A stretch of 64,000 nt of DNA from Echinarachnius parma. Taxonomy: Eukaryota; Echinodermata; Echinoidea; Clypeasteroida; Echinarachniidae. The notes below the pieces were generated by a model that saw only the letters and a program-made list of their open reading frames with translations, was not told the origin of the DNA and made no database searches. Shown in pieces: positions 10,901 to 19,779 of the stretch; position 1 is the first letter of the stretch, and the number at the start of each line of letters is the position of its first letter. Made by a program: the position numbers and the translations under genes. Location: the NCBI GenBank assembly GCA_037951105.1, contig JBAMJV010009374.1, forward strand, positions 44,105 to 108,104, given 5' to 3'.

Positions 10901-13900
10901 GAATCTCTCTATTTAGTGCAGTTATTTCTATATATGTGAATTTGAACCTAACATGTTTGAAGAAGAAGAAATATAGACTGTACAACTGACAATCAAATGG
11001 TGATACATCATGGATTTTATGTGATATTTGTGAGGAACCAAGACAAAACTCGAAAGGATTTTGTACAATTTGCATCGTAATCGTCGCTAGGGGAGCATTA
11101 CATTTAACAGTGGTGTTGGAATGTAACGGTACGAGCGGACAGCAGTGTTCTGCACTGCAGCAGTGCAGGTAAGATAGATATGATTTAATACTTGTATATT
11201 AACTTTTATGAAAATAGAAAAGAACGTAGAAGACATCTCGTTTTAAAGATGTATTGTAATACTAAAGTCAAAAGAATAATCAAGTATTTGGGGCTAAACA
11301 AAAATCATTAAAGATAATGGTGAGTATTGGTCAAATTTTACTTTAGTAACCAAAACCTGCACGATTACGGTACAAACTAATAGTTATAACTTCACCATGC
11401 TCGAAAAGTATACACAATTACAAACGACAAAGTAAAACCCCTGTTATCATTCAAAAAGAGCCGTTACAACTCGAAGTGTCAAATTAACTCTAGAGAACGC
11501 CAGCGCGAAGCACTAGCGTTGTAGGTCCTAATACGGGACTGTAGTGCAGTGCGCGATAATACAATAGTACGTGTAGTATGTATCGCAACTCGATCGCAAG
11601 CCCCATTCGGTCGCCTTTCGTTCACAGTCGCGCTAACACACGGAGAGACTGGTCCATGAGGCGCATATATCTCTGATTTTTTGCGGAATGGATATGAAAA
11701 ATCATAATCTTAATCCACCCGATAGTTGGATCACATATTGGAGAGTGAATTGCTGGTAATTACCGTATCATATGTATAATTTTAAGCAAAATTAGCGTTC
11801 ACAAAAATATTTGGTTTCAGTTCTTTATTAGAAGGACCTAGAACGCTAGTGCCTCGCACTAGCGTTCTCTAAAAAGTGATACCCGGGCGTCAACCACTTT
11901 TATATGATATTTTGAAGGCAAATTTCACAACAATTAGAGCATTTGAATGGGAATTATTATTCTTTCCCATGTTTTTTTTTCGATGATCTTTCATATGGAA
12001 TTGAAATCAGCTAAATCCGTTACAATTTATGTTGGGGGGGGGGGGAGGGGCACTTTGGAAATTACCAAAACTCACCATTGCCTTTAATCTCATTATACTC
12101 GTAGTCTGATTTTTAATTTAATTTCCTTATTTATTAATATATTATTTAATAAAATCATTCAGACAAAGAATAGTGTATTATTCGTATTAGTAAGCATGAA
12201 TGATTATGTATGGGGTGTATTCTGAAGTTATTTGTGTTTGTGAAGATAGATGCATTATACAGGAATTAATTCAATATTGTTTGAACAATTACAACCATTG
12301 TAACCATGTTTTGTGTTGTTATTTTTAATCAACAGTCGAACAAGCTACAGCTGGAGGCTGGATGATGTCATCTGCGGGGAGAAGTACAAGAGTGAGGACT
12401 GTACATAACTACGCTCAGCTCCACAACGGACCGGCAGTACCAGGGGCCAAAGCATCTCAAGTTGCAACACCTGCTTGGTCGACCACCAAACTGTACCCGC
12501 TTGAAGTAACCGATTCGAAGACTTTAGATGGTAAACTTTTTGTTAAAGTACATTATACGGAAGACGATTGGGCATCCAAAAAATATGATGAATGGCGAGA
12601 GGCCAAGGACATAATTGATGTACCTGATTGCTATATTCATGGTACACCAGAGCAAAGGGACTTTTTTGTAGAACAGTTAAAGTCTGAAATCAAACCAAGT
12701 CTACATGGACAACAAAAGGTTGATAGTGTTGTAAATTCGGAAGTGCCTGTTGCCCATATTTGAAGAATTATCGCATTTGGGACGAAAGAGCAAAAATACG
12801 AAATCACAATTTGTTCTGGAGTCCCTTCCGAACGTTGACGGTGTGCTAGGGAAAGGATGGAATACTATGATTTTGTATAGGCAGGGTGACTTTGCCTATG
12901 TGGAGCCGAACACTGTCACCTTCTGGCTGATGGAGAGACGGCCACTAGAGGAGTTTTCCTGTGAGGGTAACCTCACGTTGATACATCGCGGATTCTGTTT
13001 TAGGATGCAATTTGCCCGTGGATTGGGTAATCGTTTTGACTACAAATAATTTATAATACCATGTTATTTTCTATTCATTGATGCAATGTATGTTCATACA
13101 AATGAATAGCCAGTATAGGTCAGTAGTCTGTACTGCAATGTAATATTTTGAAAATGTGAATAGTTCGGTTATTTCCCTGCTCAAAACATCATGTCTGCTT
13201 AAGATTCCTTTTTAAAACAAATAGTTTCCTTTTTGTAACACAATTTTTCAAGAATCATGGATCCTGATGTTAGAGACTTTTGGTGTGAAGAGTTGGCAGT
13301 ATATGCCTTTGAAAAATAAATTACTTGTTAAAATGTTATTATTGAATATACTTTTCTTATTTCAGAATCTATATGCCTGTGATAGGTTTGGGTACAGTCT
13401 GTGATTAGATTGATGTAGCCAGGTGAAATGAGACAACATGGTCTGGAAAAAAGGGCATTTGCCAACATGCAGGTCTGACTGGACTAATAACATCAAACTA
13501 GTCCAACTAGTCCAACTAGACTATAGCTGATGCTAGTCCAGCATGCTGGACTAACATAAAACTAGTCGCTCGACTAGCTGATGCTAGTCCAGCATGCTGG
13601 ACTAACATAAAACTAGTCGCTCGACTAGTTACTTACTAGCTTAAAGCTAGTCCAGATGGTGCCCAGTTGGACTAGTTTGATGTTAGTCCAGCCAGATGGA
13701 CTAACATCAAACTAGTCCAGCTGGGCACCATCTGGACTAGCTTTAAGCTAGTCGAGCGACTAGCTGATGCTAGTCCAGCATGCTGGACTAACATAAAACT
13801 AGTCGACCGACTAGCTTTAAGCTAGTCGAGCGATTAGCGCAATGCTAGTCCAGCACGCTGGACTAAGCCAAAGTTAGTCCACCATGTTAGTCCAGCAAGC

Positions 13901-16900
13901 TGGACTAACTTAAAACTTGTCCAGATGGACACTATCTGGACTAGCTTTAAGCTAGTCCAGCTTACCAGTTTAGGTTTTCAGTGTAGAGTTCCAAGTAAGT
14001 TTTTAGGATTTGAATAATGTTAATATGTAGAGTATAACATACGTATGTCCCTAAATCTATGATAACTGCAAATCGATTATAACACAATGTATTGAACAAA
14101 ACAAACAGATTGATCATTACGATTTTGTAGCACAATGAATTATATTACGAAATTAATGTTGTTTTATCCAAAATTAAGCAGCAATTCCAATCGATATCAA
14201 ATATATTACAGGTCATATAATATGTGTAACTAAATATCAAACAATATGTCCATCTCTGTACATGTTATGGGTTGAGTTTCATGTGGTTATCAGCCGACCA
14301 CCTACACAACTGGATGGTAGGTTTTCTCTATGTTTGCGGTCTTCTGCTATTGTTAAATCATCAACAGTTGGAACTTAAATAAACATATCCCTATTATTTT
14401 CTTAACGAATACGTGTGCATGTGAACATTATTATTTGATAAAGTTCAGTCACAAGTTCACAACTTTAAGCTCTATATAGTGCGGGGCAGACAGAAAATAA
14501 CTGAAATACATGGCACTGTATAAGTTTTGTTGCATTATATAATCTTCCTTTCTTATGTCACCAAATCTCTTGATCACGAAGGCTGTCTGTCTTTGTCGAC
14601 TCTTATGTAACTCAGTACTTATAAATATTGTTTATTCATTAATTTGTCTCCATTCTCGTGTTCCAATTTCTTCCAACTACTTTTAAAGCTATACTCTCAT
14701 TTTGATTTCCTCTTTGTCATTGAAATTACACATAATAACCAAAAGACATATACCAGTAAAAGTCCCTTGGCAACCATCATGCACTCGTCCCAGTATTGTT
14801 GATAAGTCCACTCTCGCCACTTCTCGTCATTCATCGATTCTTTGAAGGCCAGTGCAACCTTTTCCGGGTATCTATCCTTGATCTTTTCAAATCGTCTGAG
14901 AATAGTGATCGGTGGAGATTTCCCTTTCATGCCCCTAATTCTAACATGTTCGTCCGTTGTACTCGCCCACGATGGGAGGGATTCATCGAATTGATCGTCT
15001 TGTCCTGAATAATGTAAGTATAACACGTGATGACTCAAACACTGACGCATTTATTTCCGATATAAATGGCGTCTTTGGAATATTCTAAACAAAAGTCATA
15101 ATCATTCTCACTGATCACATATATTAAGCAAATAACCATCGACTGGGAGGGTGATGGCAGAACTGTACGTGTCGAGGTAATCTGCGAAGGTACTATCATG
15201 CCGAGGTGTAGCCGAAGCATGATAGTTACTTACTTTCGCAGATCACGTATAGTTTTGCATCCATCACCCGAGTAATGCAATTTGGTTATTTGCTTTATAT
15301 TCCTCATATTATTTTGATCACAAACGGCCTATAACTAACACAAAAGGCTCAAAAGTTTGGAATATTGAGCAATTGATTGAATGTCTCATATTAATGTTGT
15401 CAATCCTGCACATGAACAAGATAATTATTAAAAGCAAATACGTTTAATGGAAAGACCGACCACTGTACAATTATCCTGTACAAATTGAATGACCAGCTAG
15501 CGCGCGATGTTGAAAACTAACACGTTGGTTTGTTTATTCATAATTCTATTACTGATACCAACACGCATTTTGATACGCAGGCTTTTAATTATGACGTCAC
15601 AATACCAATGTTTACTGAATACGCCTTACTAAAAACAAATTCAAGAAGACTTGATAAAGTTTGATAACCCCAAATTTGCATAGCGTGTGAAATTTGTTTA
15701 TACCACACTACATGTAGGCAGGGCCAACAAGTTCGTTACCCGTGGCAGAAAAGGTGTCCTCTCTGGGCGATAATGGGAGAAAATATAATAGAACACGTGA
15801 TGGCATTTCGACCAATCACATGGCTAGAAAATTGTTATAAGGGATATACGTAAATATATATATATATATGTATATAATTCATCGAGGGCAAACTTAACCT
15901 AATGTGACCATTACATATTTATTCAGAAATAATAATAACAACAAAATAACCACTTATCTGGAGGATGTGAAATCATACCTTGCATCAATTCATTTTCTTT
16001 GTGGCCTGGAAGAGAAAATAAAAGCGATGTAATTTTCTTAATTAGTAGGACAATATATATGTGTACACGATATCACGTTTGAGATTATCGGATTTTCAAG
16101 ACAATTAAAAACCCGCCAAATTTTCCTAGCAATGCTACTACGGTTAATGTGTGGGAAGCACTTCTAGTCCCAGCCACGATTATTTGACATTTTGTTTCAA
16201 ACATAAAGGGGTAAATCTAATGTATAACTAGGAAAAGTGTACCGACACTAATTCGTGTGTCCCAAATTATCAGACCTGCCACACTACGATATCGTTTGAT
16301 TTTATTGTATATAATTATGAATATGTCTCCGATTTATTTGTTGCAACAAGTTGCAATAAGTTGCAACAATTACAATATTTTAAACTCCTCACCATCTTGA
16401 CGACGTCTATAGAAGATGAATATCATGACGGAAGCAGTAATGGTGATCAGAACCGCAACGTTTACACCAACTACTAGCGGAGTGGATGAAACTGTATAGA
16501 TTGAAGCAGGGAACACATACATTTAGACAGGTACACTATCACTTTGTAAATGATCACTATATGAAGATATTCTTCGAAGTGATGATGTATTTACAGTATT
16601 ATTATACTGTATTGTAGAGTTATTTTGCAACCACAAAAGCAGATACATTATCACTAATTTGTAAAAGTTCATCATATGACGCTCTGTTAGCGTTTGTTTA
16701 TAATATGTAGTATTCTTTAAAGGGATGGTAAAGTTCTGGTGTGCTGAATTTTGAGGCAGTTAAAATGTGTACACTAGTTATATTACATGGGCGTCGATCA
16801 CGGGGGGATAGGGGGATATACCCCCCCCCCCCCAATATTTGGGGTTCAAAAATATATAATAACATTAAAATAAAGGAGCATTGCCCCCTCTCATTCATAG

Positions 16901-19769
16901 TGTGAACGTTGTTACTATAGTCTTCTTTAAACCACTTTTTGATAGACGGTGCTAAACTGCCCAAATCCAAAATTTTCCGGGGGATGCGCCCCATGGAGCC
17001 CCCATTTTACCCAGTCCCGCCCCTGTACTCATTGAATAGTTTTATTCAGGACTTGTCTCTTGGCACACTTTCAGTCGATTCTGGCCCACTGTGCGTAGGC
17101 GCTTCGCTCACTAAAGTTGAGCTTACTATTCAATATAGACATATAGACATCTTTATTTCTGGATATTACAAATCCCAAAGCTTCAGGGGGCTCCGCCCCC
17201 TGGACCCCCAAAAACCTTCCAATGTGGGCATCCCTTGACTTATTCTATTCAGGGTTCCATCAGGATGATTGCAATCTATGTATCTATCGGGCTAAAGTTC
17301 CTCATAACATGTTTGCAATGTGCACTTAATAATCTTCCAGTTTCTAAACAGCTAAATCAAAAGCTAACTAACTAAAGAATAGTTAACTGTATATTTATAT
17401 AAAGACAACATCTTTATATCTGGATATTACAAATCCCAAAGCTTCCGAGGGCTCCGCTCCCTGGACCCCTAATAAGCTTCCCAGTGTAGGTATCCCTTGA
17501 CTGATGCTATTCAGGGTTCCATCAGGATGCTTGCAATCTATGTATCTATCAGGCTAAAGTTCATCTTGGACAAAGCCCACCTCATAACATAATGCTTGCA
17601 ATGTGCACTTAATAATCTTCCAATTTCTAAACAGCTCAATTAAAAAGCTTTTGGGGCCCCCTATCCCCCCCCCCCCCCCCTCAGTCATAAAAAACCGGGC
17701 ACGCTGCTGGGTTGTCGCTTCGCTTCCTCGCCAGAGATGGTCAAAATTACGTATTATCCCCCCCCCCCCCCCCCCCCCAATGGCGCGAAGAAATCGACGC
17801 CCTTGAGTTATAACTTAACGCACATTATTATTACGATAACAATACAAATTTTAAAAAAACGTCGTCATTATGTAATAAATTTACCCGACTGGACTGACGC
17901 AGATGGTGATGGCATGATTGGAATGACGGTGAACTGTCTCGTGTAACCGCCTGTGTTCATATCAGCCATGTCAGCAATACATGTGAAACTCACTCCGTCC
18001 GGAATGTTGTCTACCCTCTCTCTTACTGTCGCAGTCAGATTACCCATGTTGTCGTGACTTGCTGATGTTCTGCTCAGAATACCAGATGCGGTGTCGTTGG
18101 TTGACCAGGTGATAGAAATATGCCCTTTAGCTCCGGTTACTGAGCAGTTAAGGCTGATGTGCTCTTGAGATGACAACACGTCCACACTGCAAAAGCCGCT
18201 TTCATCGATACGGGAAACATCTTTACATTGGTCAATGTAAAAGTTAGGCGGATCTGTATAAGTAAGACAAATGGAAACAATAACATAACATAATTATATA
18301 CAATTTTGTTTTGATTACTGTTTCTATTCCTCTCTTCTATATATTGAAGAAACTAAAACGGGACTTTCATTCATTTTCAAAATTACAAACCCAATATGTT
18401 GTGTTCTCTGCAAAGTGTATATTAACTGTATGCATACTCATGCTTACATTGTTATGTAACCTCACGCTCTAGACATTAACAACAACAAAAATGTATATTC
18501 AAGTGCAAAGAAAAAAACAATTACTCAGGAAACTATTATGTTGTGTACGTATCCAATTGATAAATGTGCATATGCGAACAACTCTCTAACCTATCACGGT
18601 GACATCTGTGTAGCCATCGTAGCGAGATCCTGTTCCTAAGCTTACTACCTCACAGAAGTATCGTCCACTATCCTCCTTCTGAACATGGTGTACAACGAGA
18701 GAGAAATCATCCTTTATCTCGAACCTTCCACTCTCGTACCCGGGACCACTGCGCTGTCCATAACCCCGATCAAGGATAATGAGGTCAGTAGCGTCATCTC
18801 TACTCTCCCCATTCTTCCAGTAAACGGCAGAAACTGGTAGGGGGAAGGAGCACGTTAGGACACCCTTCTGTCTCTCTGTCAATTCCACGGCAGCCAGAGT
18901 AGATACTGATAGATCGGCTGGATTTTAAATCAGTTAAGTTAAATTACGTTTCGGGGAAGTTTCCACAAATAATAACATAATTTGACAGGAATAGGGCAAT
19001 TTTAAATCCAAGCAGTGAACATGGTGAAGGTATAAATAAATGTTGCCAAATTTGTAAAGTCATAATTTACCAACCCTCCACTGACCTCGTATGTAAAATT
19101 AAATATAGTTGTCATGCATCTTGGTTATCACTATACCATTTAATTTAATTGTATATATTCGGTGGCATCATCAAATGAGGATTTTTGTTCTCATTCTAGC
19201 TGTCTCCTTATTTTCTTAAGGTGTATTAATCTGTTGCTCCAAATTGTGTTCTTGTGTACGTGCTTTGTTATTGTTATCGTAATTTATGAGATTTTAAATC
19301 CATTATCATTAAATTTAATTACGATGCTTAATTGGATTCTCCTAATCTGCTTAAATGTTTGCTAGAATGTGTTTAGGGAAATCTATATCGTGATGTGAGT
19401 TAGGTGGGAAAGCCAATTTTCTCTTACTTAAGACAGTAACATCAGTATGGTTCCGAAACACGTGGCCTGTACTTTCTTCAGTTATTTCACAGAAGTATCT
19501 CCCCTCGTCTTCCGTCTTGACTCTTAAGATCAAGAGTGAAAACCCCGACAGGTCAAAGCGACCTTCCAGCGCACCGGGGCCACTGAGTTCACCTGTACTA
19601 GGTAAATCAGAAGAGAGAACGACCTTAGCCTCCGAGACGGTGCTCCCCTTAGTCCAGAACAGTAGGGACGCGGGTCTGGAGTAGCTGCATGGTATTTCGC
19701 CTGGTTCCCCTTCTTTCAAGAGGACAGTCGGAGAAGTAATGACACCACCGCTTTCCGTAGTTACAAAAC
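4813..19769 (-). CDS. Ig-domain receptor fused to an ACSBG-like acyl-CoA synthetase domain (partial gene, nine exons)
   Basis: Nine exons on the minus strand (19769-19428, 18917-18591, 18253-17885, 16491-16393, 16005-15979, 15004-14754, 9171-9083, 8112-7917, 4962-4813) join in frame to about 616 codons, each bounded by AG and GT. In order they encode V-type Ig, V-type Ig, a third Ig-like domain, a transmembrane helix ending in RRR, a 9-residue linker, and a stretch colinear with bubblegum acyl-CoA synthetases up to the ATP-binding loop. The topology fits: Ig domains outside, basic stop-transfer, synthetase part in the cytosol. Family knowledge: ACSBG enzymes activate long-chain fatty acids with ATP and CoA. 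Inference: the loop that binds ATP is degraded, so this is probably a pseudoenzyme acting as a signalling or lipid-sensing tail. The signal-peptide exon and the C-terminal half are not visible. Two adjacent genes are the alternative; the shared phases and the lack of any independent synthetase start argue against it. Confidence 0.72.
5066..6905. mobile_element. Fold-back element with AACCCCTCACAAAAAGTTCCG ends, three arms
   Basis: The left arm (5066-5327, resuming after an inserted MITE at 5895) is repeated inverted at the right (about 6500-6905). A third inverted arm ends internally at about 6100-6483 (GCGGAACTTTTTGCCAAATT). TA flanks the outer ends. The palindrome at 43334-44752 has the same terminal motif, so they are one Tc1/mariner-like family. 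No transposase inside. Confidence 0.6.
5328..5894. mobile_element. MITE inserted in the fold-back element (TTAAAGGGATGGT ends)
   Basis: It begins TTAAAGGGATGGTTGAGTTT and ends with the inverse (AACTATCCCTTTAA). Both flanks continue the surrounding fold-back arm. It belongs to the family also seen at 11307, 16720 and 34104. Confidence 0.6.
6910..7880. other. Intronic DNA of the fusion gene, no feature recognised
   Basis: Between exons H and I. Apart from a poly(C) repeat near 7740-7806 (GAGCGAGACTTTGCGAGGG followed by C runs) this is unremarkable AT-rich sequence. No exon with flanking splice sites and synthetase similarity was found, and exons H and I align to adjacent parts of the family, so none is expected. 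Confidence 0.5.
7917..8112 (-). CDS. Fusion gene exon H: ACSBG-like core segment
   Basis: This 196-nt exon (acceptor ctattcag, donor gtaagtt) completes the split codon of exon G and ends in phase 0. It begins GCVAVGLSTEF, the counterpart of the AGG-x-AVG step in bubblegum synthetases, and continues with DDCKPDVIVMED, matching the family's 'N-C-x-A-N-I-x-V-V-E-N' segment. A second AG eight bases inside the exon (ttgcag) would break the frame, so the upstream acceptor was chosen. The GRGARE stretch is unusually basic. Confidence 0.78.
8482..8646. mobile_element. 165-bp palindromic MITE with GCCCCGTTGCAGAAAGAG ends
   Basis: The inverted ends GCCCCGTTGCAGAAAGAG and CTCTTTCTGCAACGGGGC are perfect, and the arms continue for over 50 bases (ATACAATCGATTGTAAGTT). 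CCAGG flanks it on both sides (8477-8481 and 8647-8651), a clear target-site duplication. It lies in the intron between exons G and H. Confidence 0.8.
9083..9171 (-). CDS. Fusion gene exon G: ACSBG-like core segment
   Basis: This 89-nt exon (acceptor attttctag, donor gtaagta) enters in phase 0 and leaves in phase 2. It reads as LNKQSHPTVGICGRNSPEW followed by a short stretch ending MAG. This is the conserved ACSBG segment around the VGI-x-G-x-NSPEW motif. Its intron to exon F is about 5.6 kb and contains the CACTA-like transposon and a SINE. The exon was recognised from the motif and splice sites; the overlapping 72-codon frame is not itself a gene. Confidence 0.8.
9410..9668 (-). mobile_element. 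tRNA-derived SINE-like element
   Basis: On the minus strand a tRNA-like head has an A-box-like TGGCACGATCGG and, about 40 bases on, the B-box-like GAGTTCGAACCCT, the two internal promoters of RNA polymerase III. A non-tRNA body follows (TGCCAACTGCCTTTGTCC and onward). It lies in the same intron as the CACTA-like element. Exact ends and tail were not resolved. Confidence 0.5.
10388..10617 (+). repeat. 29-bp tandem array, left subterminal repeat of CACTA-like element
   Basis: About eight units of GGACTAGTTTAAGGTTAGTC with a short AGCTAGCC spacer run head to tail. Each unit can pair with itself (GACTA with TAGTC). Such arrays are normally the binding sites of the transposase near element ends. 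Confidence 0.85.
11307..12088. mobile_element. MITE nested in the CACTA-like element (AAAGG-TGG-GT family)
   Basis: The ends ATTAAAGATAATGGTGAG at left and its inverse CTCACCATTGCCTTTAAT at right define about 780 bp. Similar ends (TTAAAGGGATGGT) occur at 5328, 16720 and 34104. It contains a smaller inverted repeat at 11492-11870 and a poly(G) tract near 12033. Confidence 0.55.
11492..11870. repeat. Inner inverted repeat with CACTAGCGTT hairpins
   Basis: AGAGAACGC and CACTAGCGTT at 11492-11520 recur inverted at 11840-11870, with further AGCGTT/AACGCT palindromes inside each arm. It looks like a separate small inverted-repeat element inserted in the surrounding MITE. Confidence 0.5.
12362..13049 (+). 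pseudogene. Frameshifted chromobarrel/Tudor-knot-like ORF of the CACTA-like element
   Basis: Two overlapping frames (12362-12763 and 12750-13049) read as one protein of about 225 residues with a single-base shift near 12760. The first part has KLFVKVHYTEDDWASKKYDE followed by WREAKDIID, the pattern of chromobarrel or Tudor-knot domains (V-H-Y, W, Y-D-E-W). The second part ends in a conserved-looking block (TFWLMERRPLEEF, LIHRGFCFRMQFARG, then DYK and stop). I do not recognise the full protein. Its position between subterminal repeats suggests it is carried by the element. Chromatin or nucleic-acid binding is inferred only from the fold-like motif. Confidence 0.5.
13470..13966. repeat. Palindromic CTGGACTA/TAGTCCAG cluster, right subterminal region
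   Basis: Repeated inverted units such as TAGTCCAGCATGCTGGACTA recur with spacers CATAAAACTAGTCG and TTAAAGCTAG. Unlike the left array, most units are back-to-back palindromes and would form strong hairpins. The sequence ends in the right terminal inverted repeat. Confidence 0.8.
14754..15004 (-). CDS. Fusion gene exon F: N-terminal segment of ACSBG-like domain
   Basis: This 251-nt exon enters in phase 1 and leaves in phase 0 (acceptor attattcag, donor gtatatg). After an acidic linker (GQDDQFDE) it reads like the start of bubblegum acyl-CoA synthetases: a conserved VRIR segment, PPITILRRF, then RYPEKVALAF, WTYQQYWDEC and AKGLL. In the family this region precedes the nucleotide-binding core. 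No methionine-started synthetase N terminus is evident here, and the homology begins only about eight residues after the splice junction, as expected for a shuffled exon. Confidence 0.78.
15120..15300. repeat. Palindromic MITE-like repeat in the intron before exon F
   Basis: ATTAAGCAAATAACC at 15122 recurs inverted as GGTTATTTGCTTTATAT at 15283. The arms pair through GTGATGG/CCATCAC, GATCTGCGAA-type and CTATCATGC/GCATGATAG segments around a loop near 15200. No coding potential. Confidence 0.6.
15979..16005 (-). CDS. Fusion gene exon E: 27-nt microexon linking membrane helix to synthetase part
   Basis: A tiny symmetric exon lies between a good acceptor (ctcttccag) and donor (gtatgat). With the flanking split codons it reads GHKENELMQ and keeps phase 1 on both sides. 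It bridges the RRRQD end of the membrane exon to the GQDDQFDE start of the synthetase exon. It is the weakest exon call because of its size; skipping it would leave the frame intact, since 27 is a multiple of three. Confidence 0.6.
16393..16491 (-). CDS. Fusion gene exon D: transmembrane helix
   Basis: This 99-nt phase 1-1 exon (acceptor ctatacag, donor gtgagg) encodes 33 residues. About 23 hydrophobic residues run from PLVVGVNVAV to MIFIFY, followed at once by RRRQD, a classical stop-transfer. It places the upstream Ig exons outside the cell and everything downstream in the cytosol. It is too short to have appeared as a long open frame and was found by reading the minus strand between the Ig and synthetase exons. 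Confidence 0.78.
16720..17030. mobile_element. Fragment of TTAAAGGGATGGT MITE with an inserted GGGCGTCGATC/poly(C) repeat
   Basis: TAAAGGGATGGTAAAGTTCT at 16720 matches the MITE family ends seen elsewhere. From about 16789 a repeat starting GGGCGTCGATCACGGGGG with a poly(C) run follows, a design (G-rich and C-rich runs at the ends) also seen near 860, 1280 and 40095. Ends not resolved. Confidence 0.35.
17144..17655 (+). repeat. Tandem duplication of about 240 bp
   Basis: The segment starting CATCTTTATTTCTGGATATT (17148) is repeated from about 17409. Shared words include CAAATCCCAAAGCTTC, ATTCAGGGTTCCATCAGGAT and GCACTTAATAATCTTCCA. The second copy has a small insertion (AAGTTCATCTTGGACAAAGC). 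It lies in the intron between exons C and D. Confidence 0.75.
17885..18253 (-). CDS. Fusion gene exon C: third Ig-like domain, C2/I-like
   Basis: This 369-nt phase 1-1 exon (acceptor ttatacag, donor gtaaat) encodes about 123 residues. A Cys in ISLNCSV, a Trp in ISITWST and a Cys in VSFTCIAD give an Ig core, but there is no Asp-x-Gly-x-Tyr motif before the last Cys, unlike exons A and B. Two extra cysteines precede the domain (DQCKDV and GFCSVD). The Pro/Ser-rich end is a plausible membrane-proximal stalk. It is more diverged than the other two domains. Confidence 0.72.
18591..18917 (-). CDS. Fusion gene exon B: second V-type Ig domain
   Basis: This 327-nt phase 1-1 exon (acceptor atccag, donor gttagag) encodes about 109 residues. 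It has the B-strand Cys in GVLTCSF, the Trp in AVYWKNG, and the F-strand motif EDSGRYFCEV, ending in GYTDVTVIG. It closely parallels exon A in layout (SGPG loop, GRFEI, then the FCE motif and TDVTV end), so the two domains probably arose by tandem exon duplication. Confidence 0.8.
19428..19769 (-). CDS. Fusion gene exon A: first visible V-type Ig domain
   Basis: This 342-nt exon is symmetric, phase 1 at both ends (acceptor ctcacag, donor gtaagag). It encodes about 114 residues with the Ig hallmarks: the B-strand Cys in EIPCSY, the core Trp in LFWTKG, and the F-strand motif DEGRYFCE near the end, closing with NHTDVTVL. The GRFDLSGFSLLILRV stretch before it is the usual D/E-strand pattern of V-set domains. 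A whole domain in one phase-1 exon is typical of Ig receptor genes. An upstream exon ending in phase 1 must exist, since this one begins mid-codon, but I could not identify a signal peptide between 19.8 and 22 kb. Confidence 0.8.
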
Positions 19770-19779
19770 CTGTGAGTGT

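Larger units (their letters stand above)
10153..13983 (+). mobile_element. CACTA/EnSpm-like DNA transposon inside the fusion-gene intron
   Basis: The ends are CACTGAAAACCTAA at 10153 and its inverse ending in TTTTCAGTG at 13983, flanked by TA on both sides. Both subterminal regions carry arrays of the motif CTGGACTA / TAGTCCAG, tandem on the left and palindromic on the right. CACT(A/G) ends, a short duplication and dense subterminal repeats are the marks of EnSpm/CACTA elements. Only one short broken ORF is inside and no transposase is visible, so it would be non-autonomous. It sits in the minus-strand intron between 9171 and 14754. Confidence 0.6.

Noticed and set aside
4813..15004. Stand-alone ACSBG gene independent of the Ig exons
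   Set aside because: No ATG-led N terminus before the homology, and the first exon needs a phase-1 donor, which the microexon and membrane exon supply. Kept as the main alternative for testing.
14697..15050. A stand-alone 117-codon gene starting with MRQCLSHH
   Set aside because: Its first 15 residues are intron sequence before a splice acceptor and its end runs past a donor; only 14754-15004 is coding, as an exon of the fusion gene.
17868..19719. Three separate small Ig genes
   Set aside because: Each frame starts mid-domain, and phase-1 acceptors extend each upstream; they join in phase as one gene.
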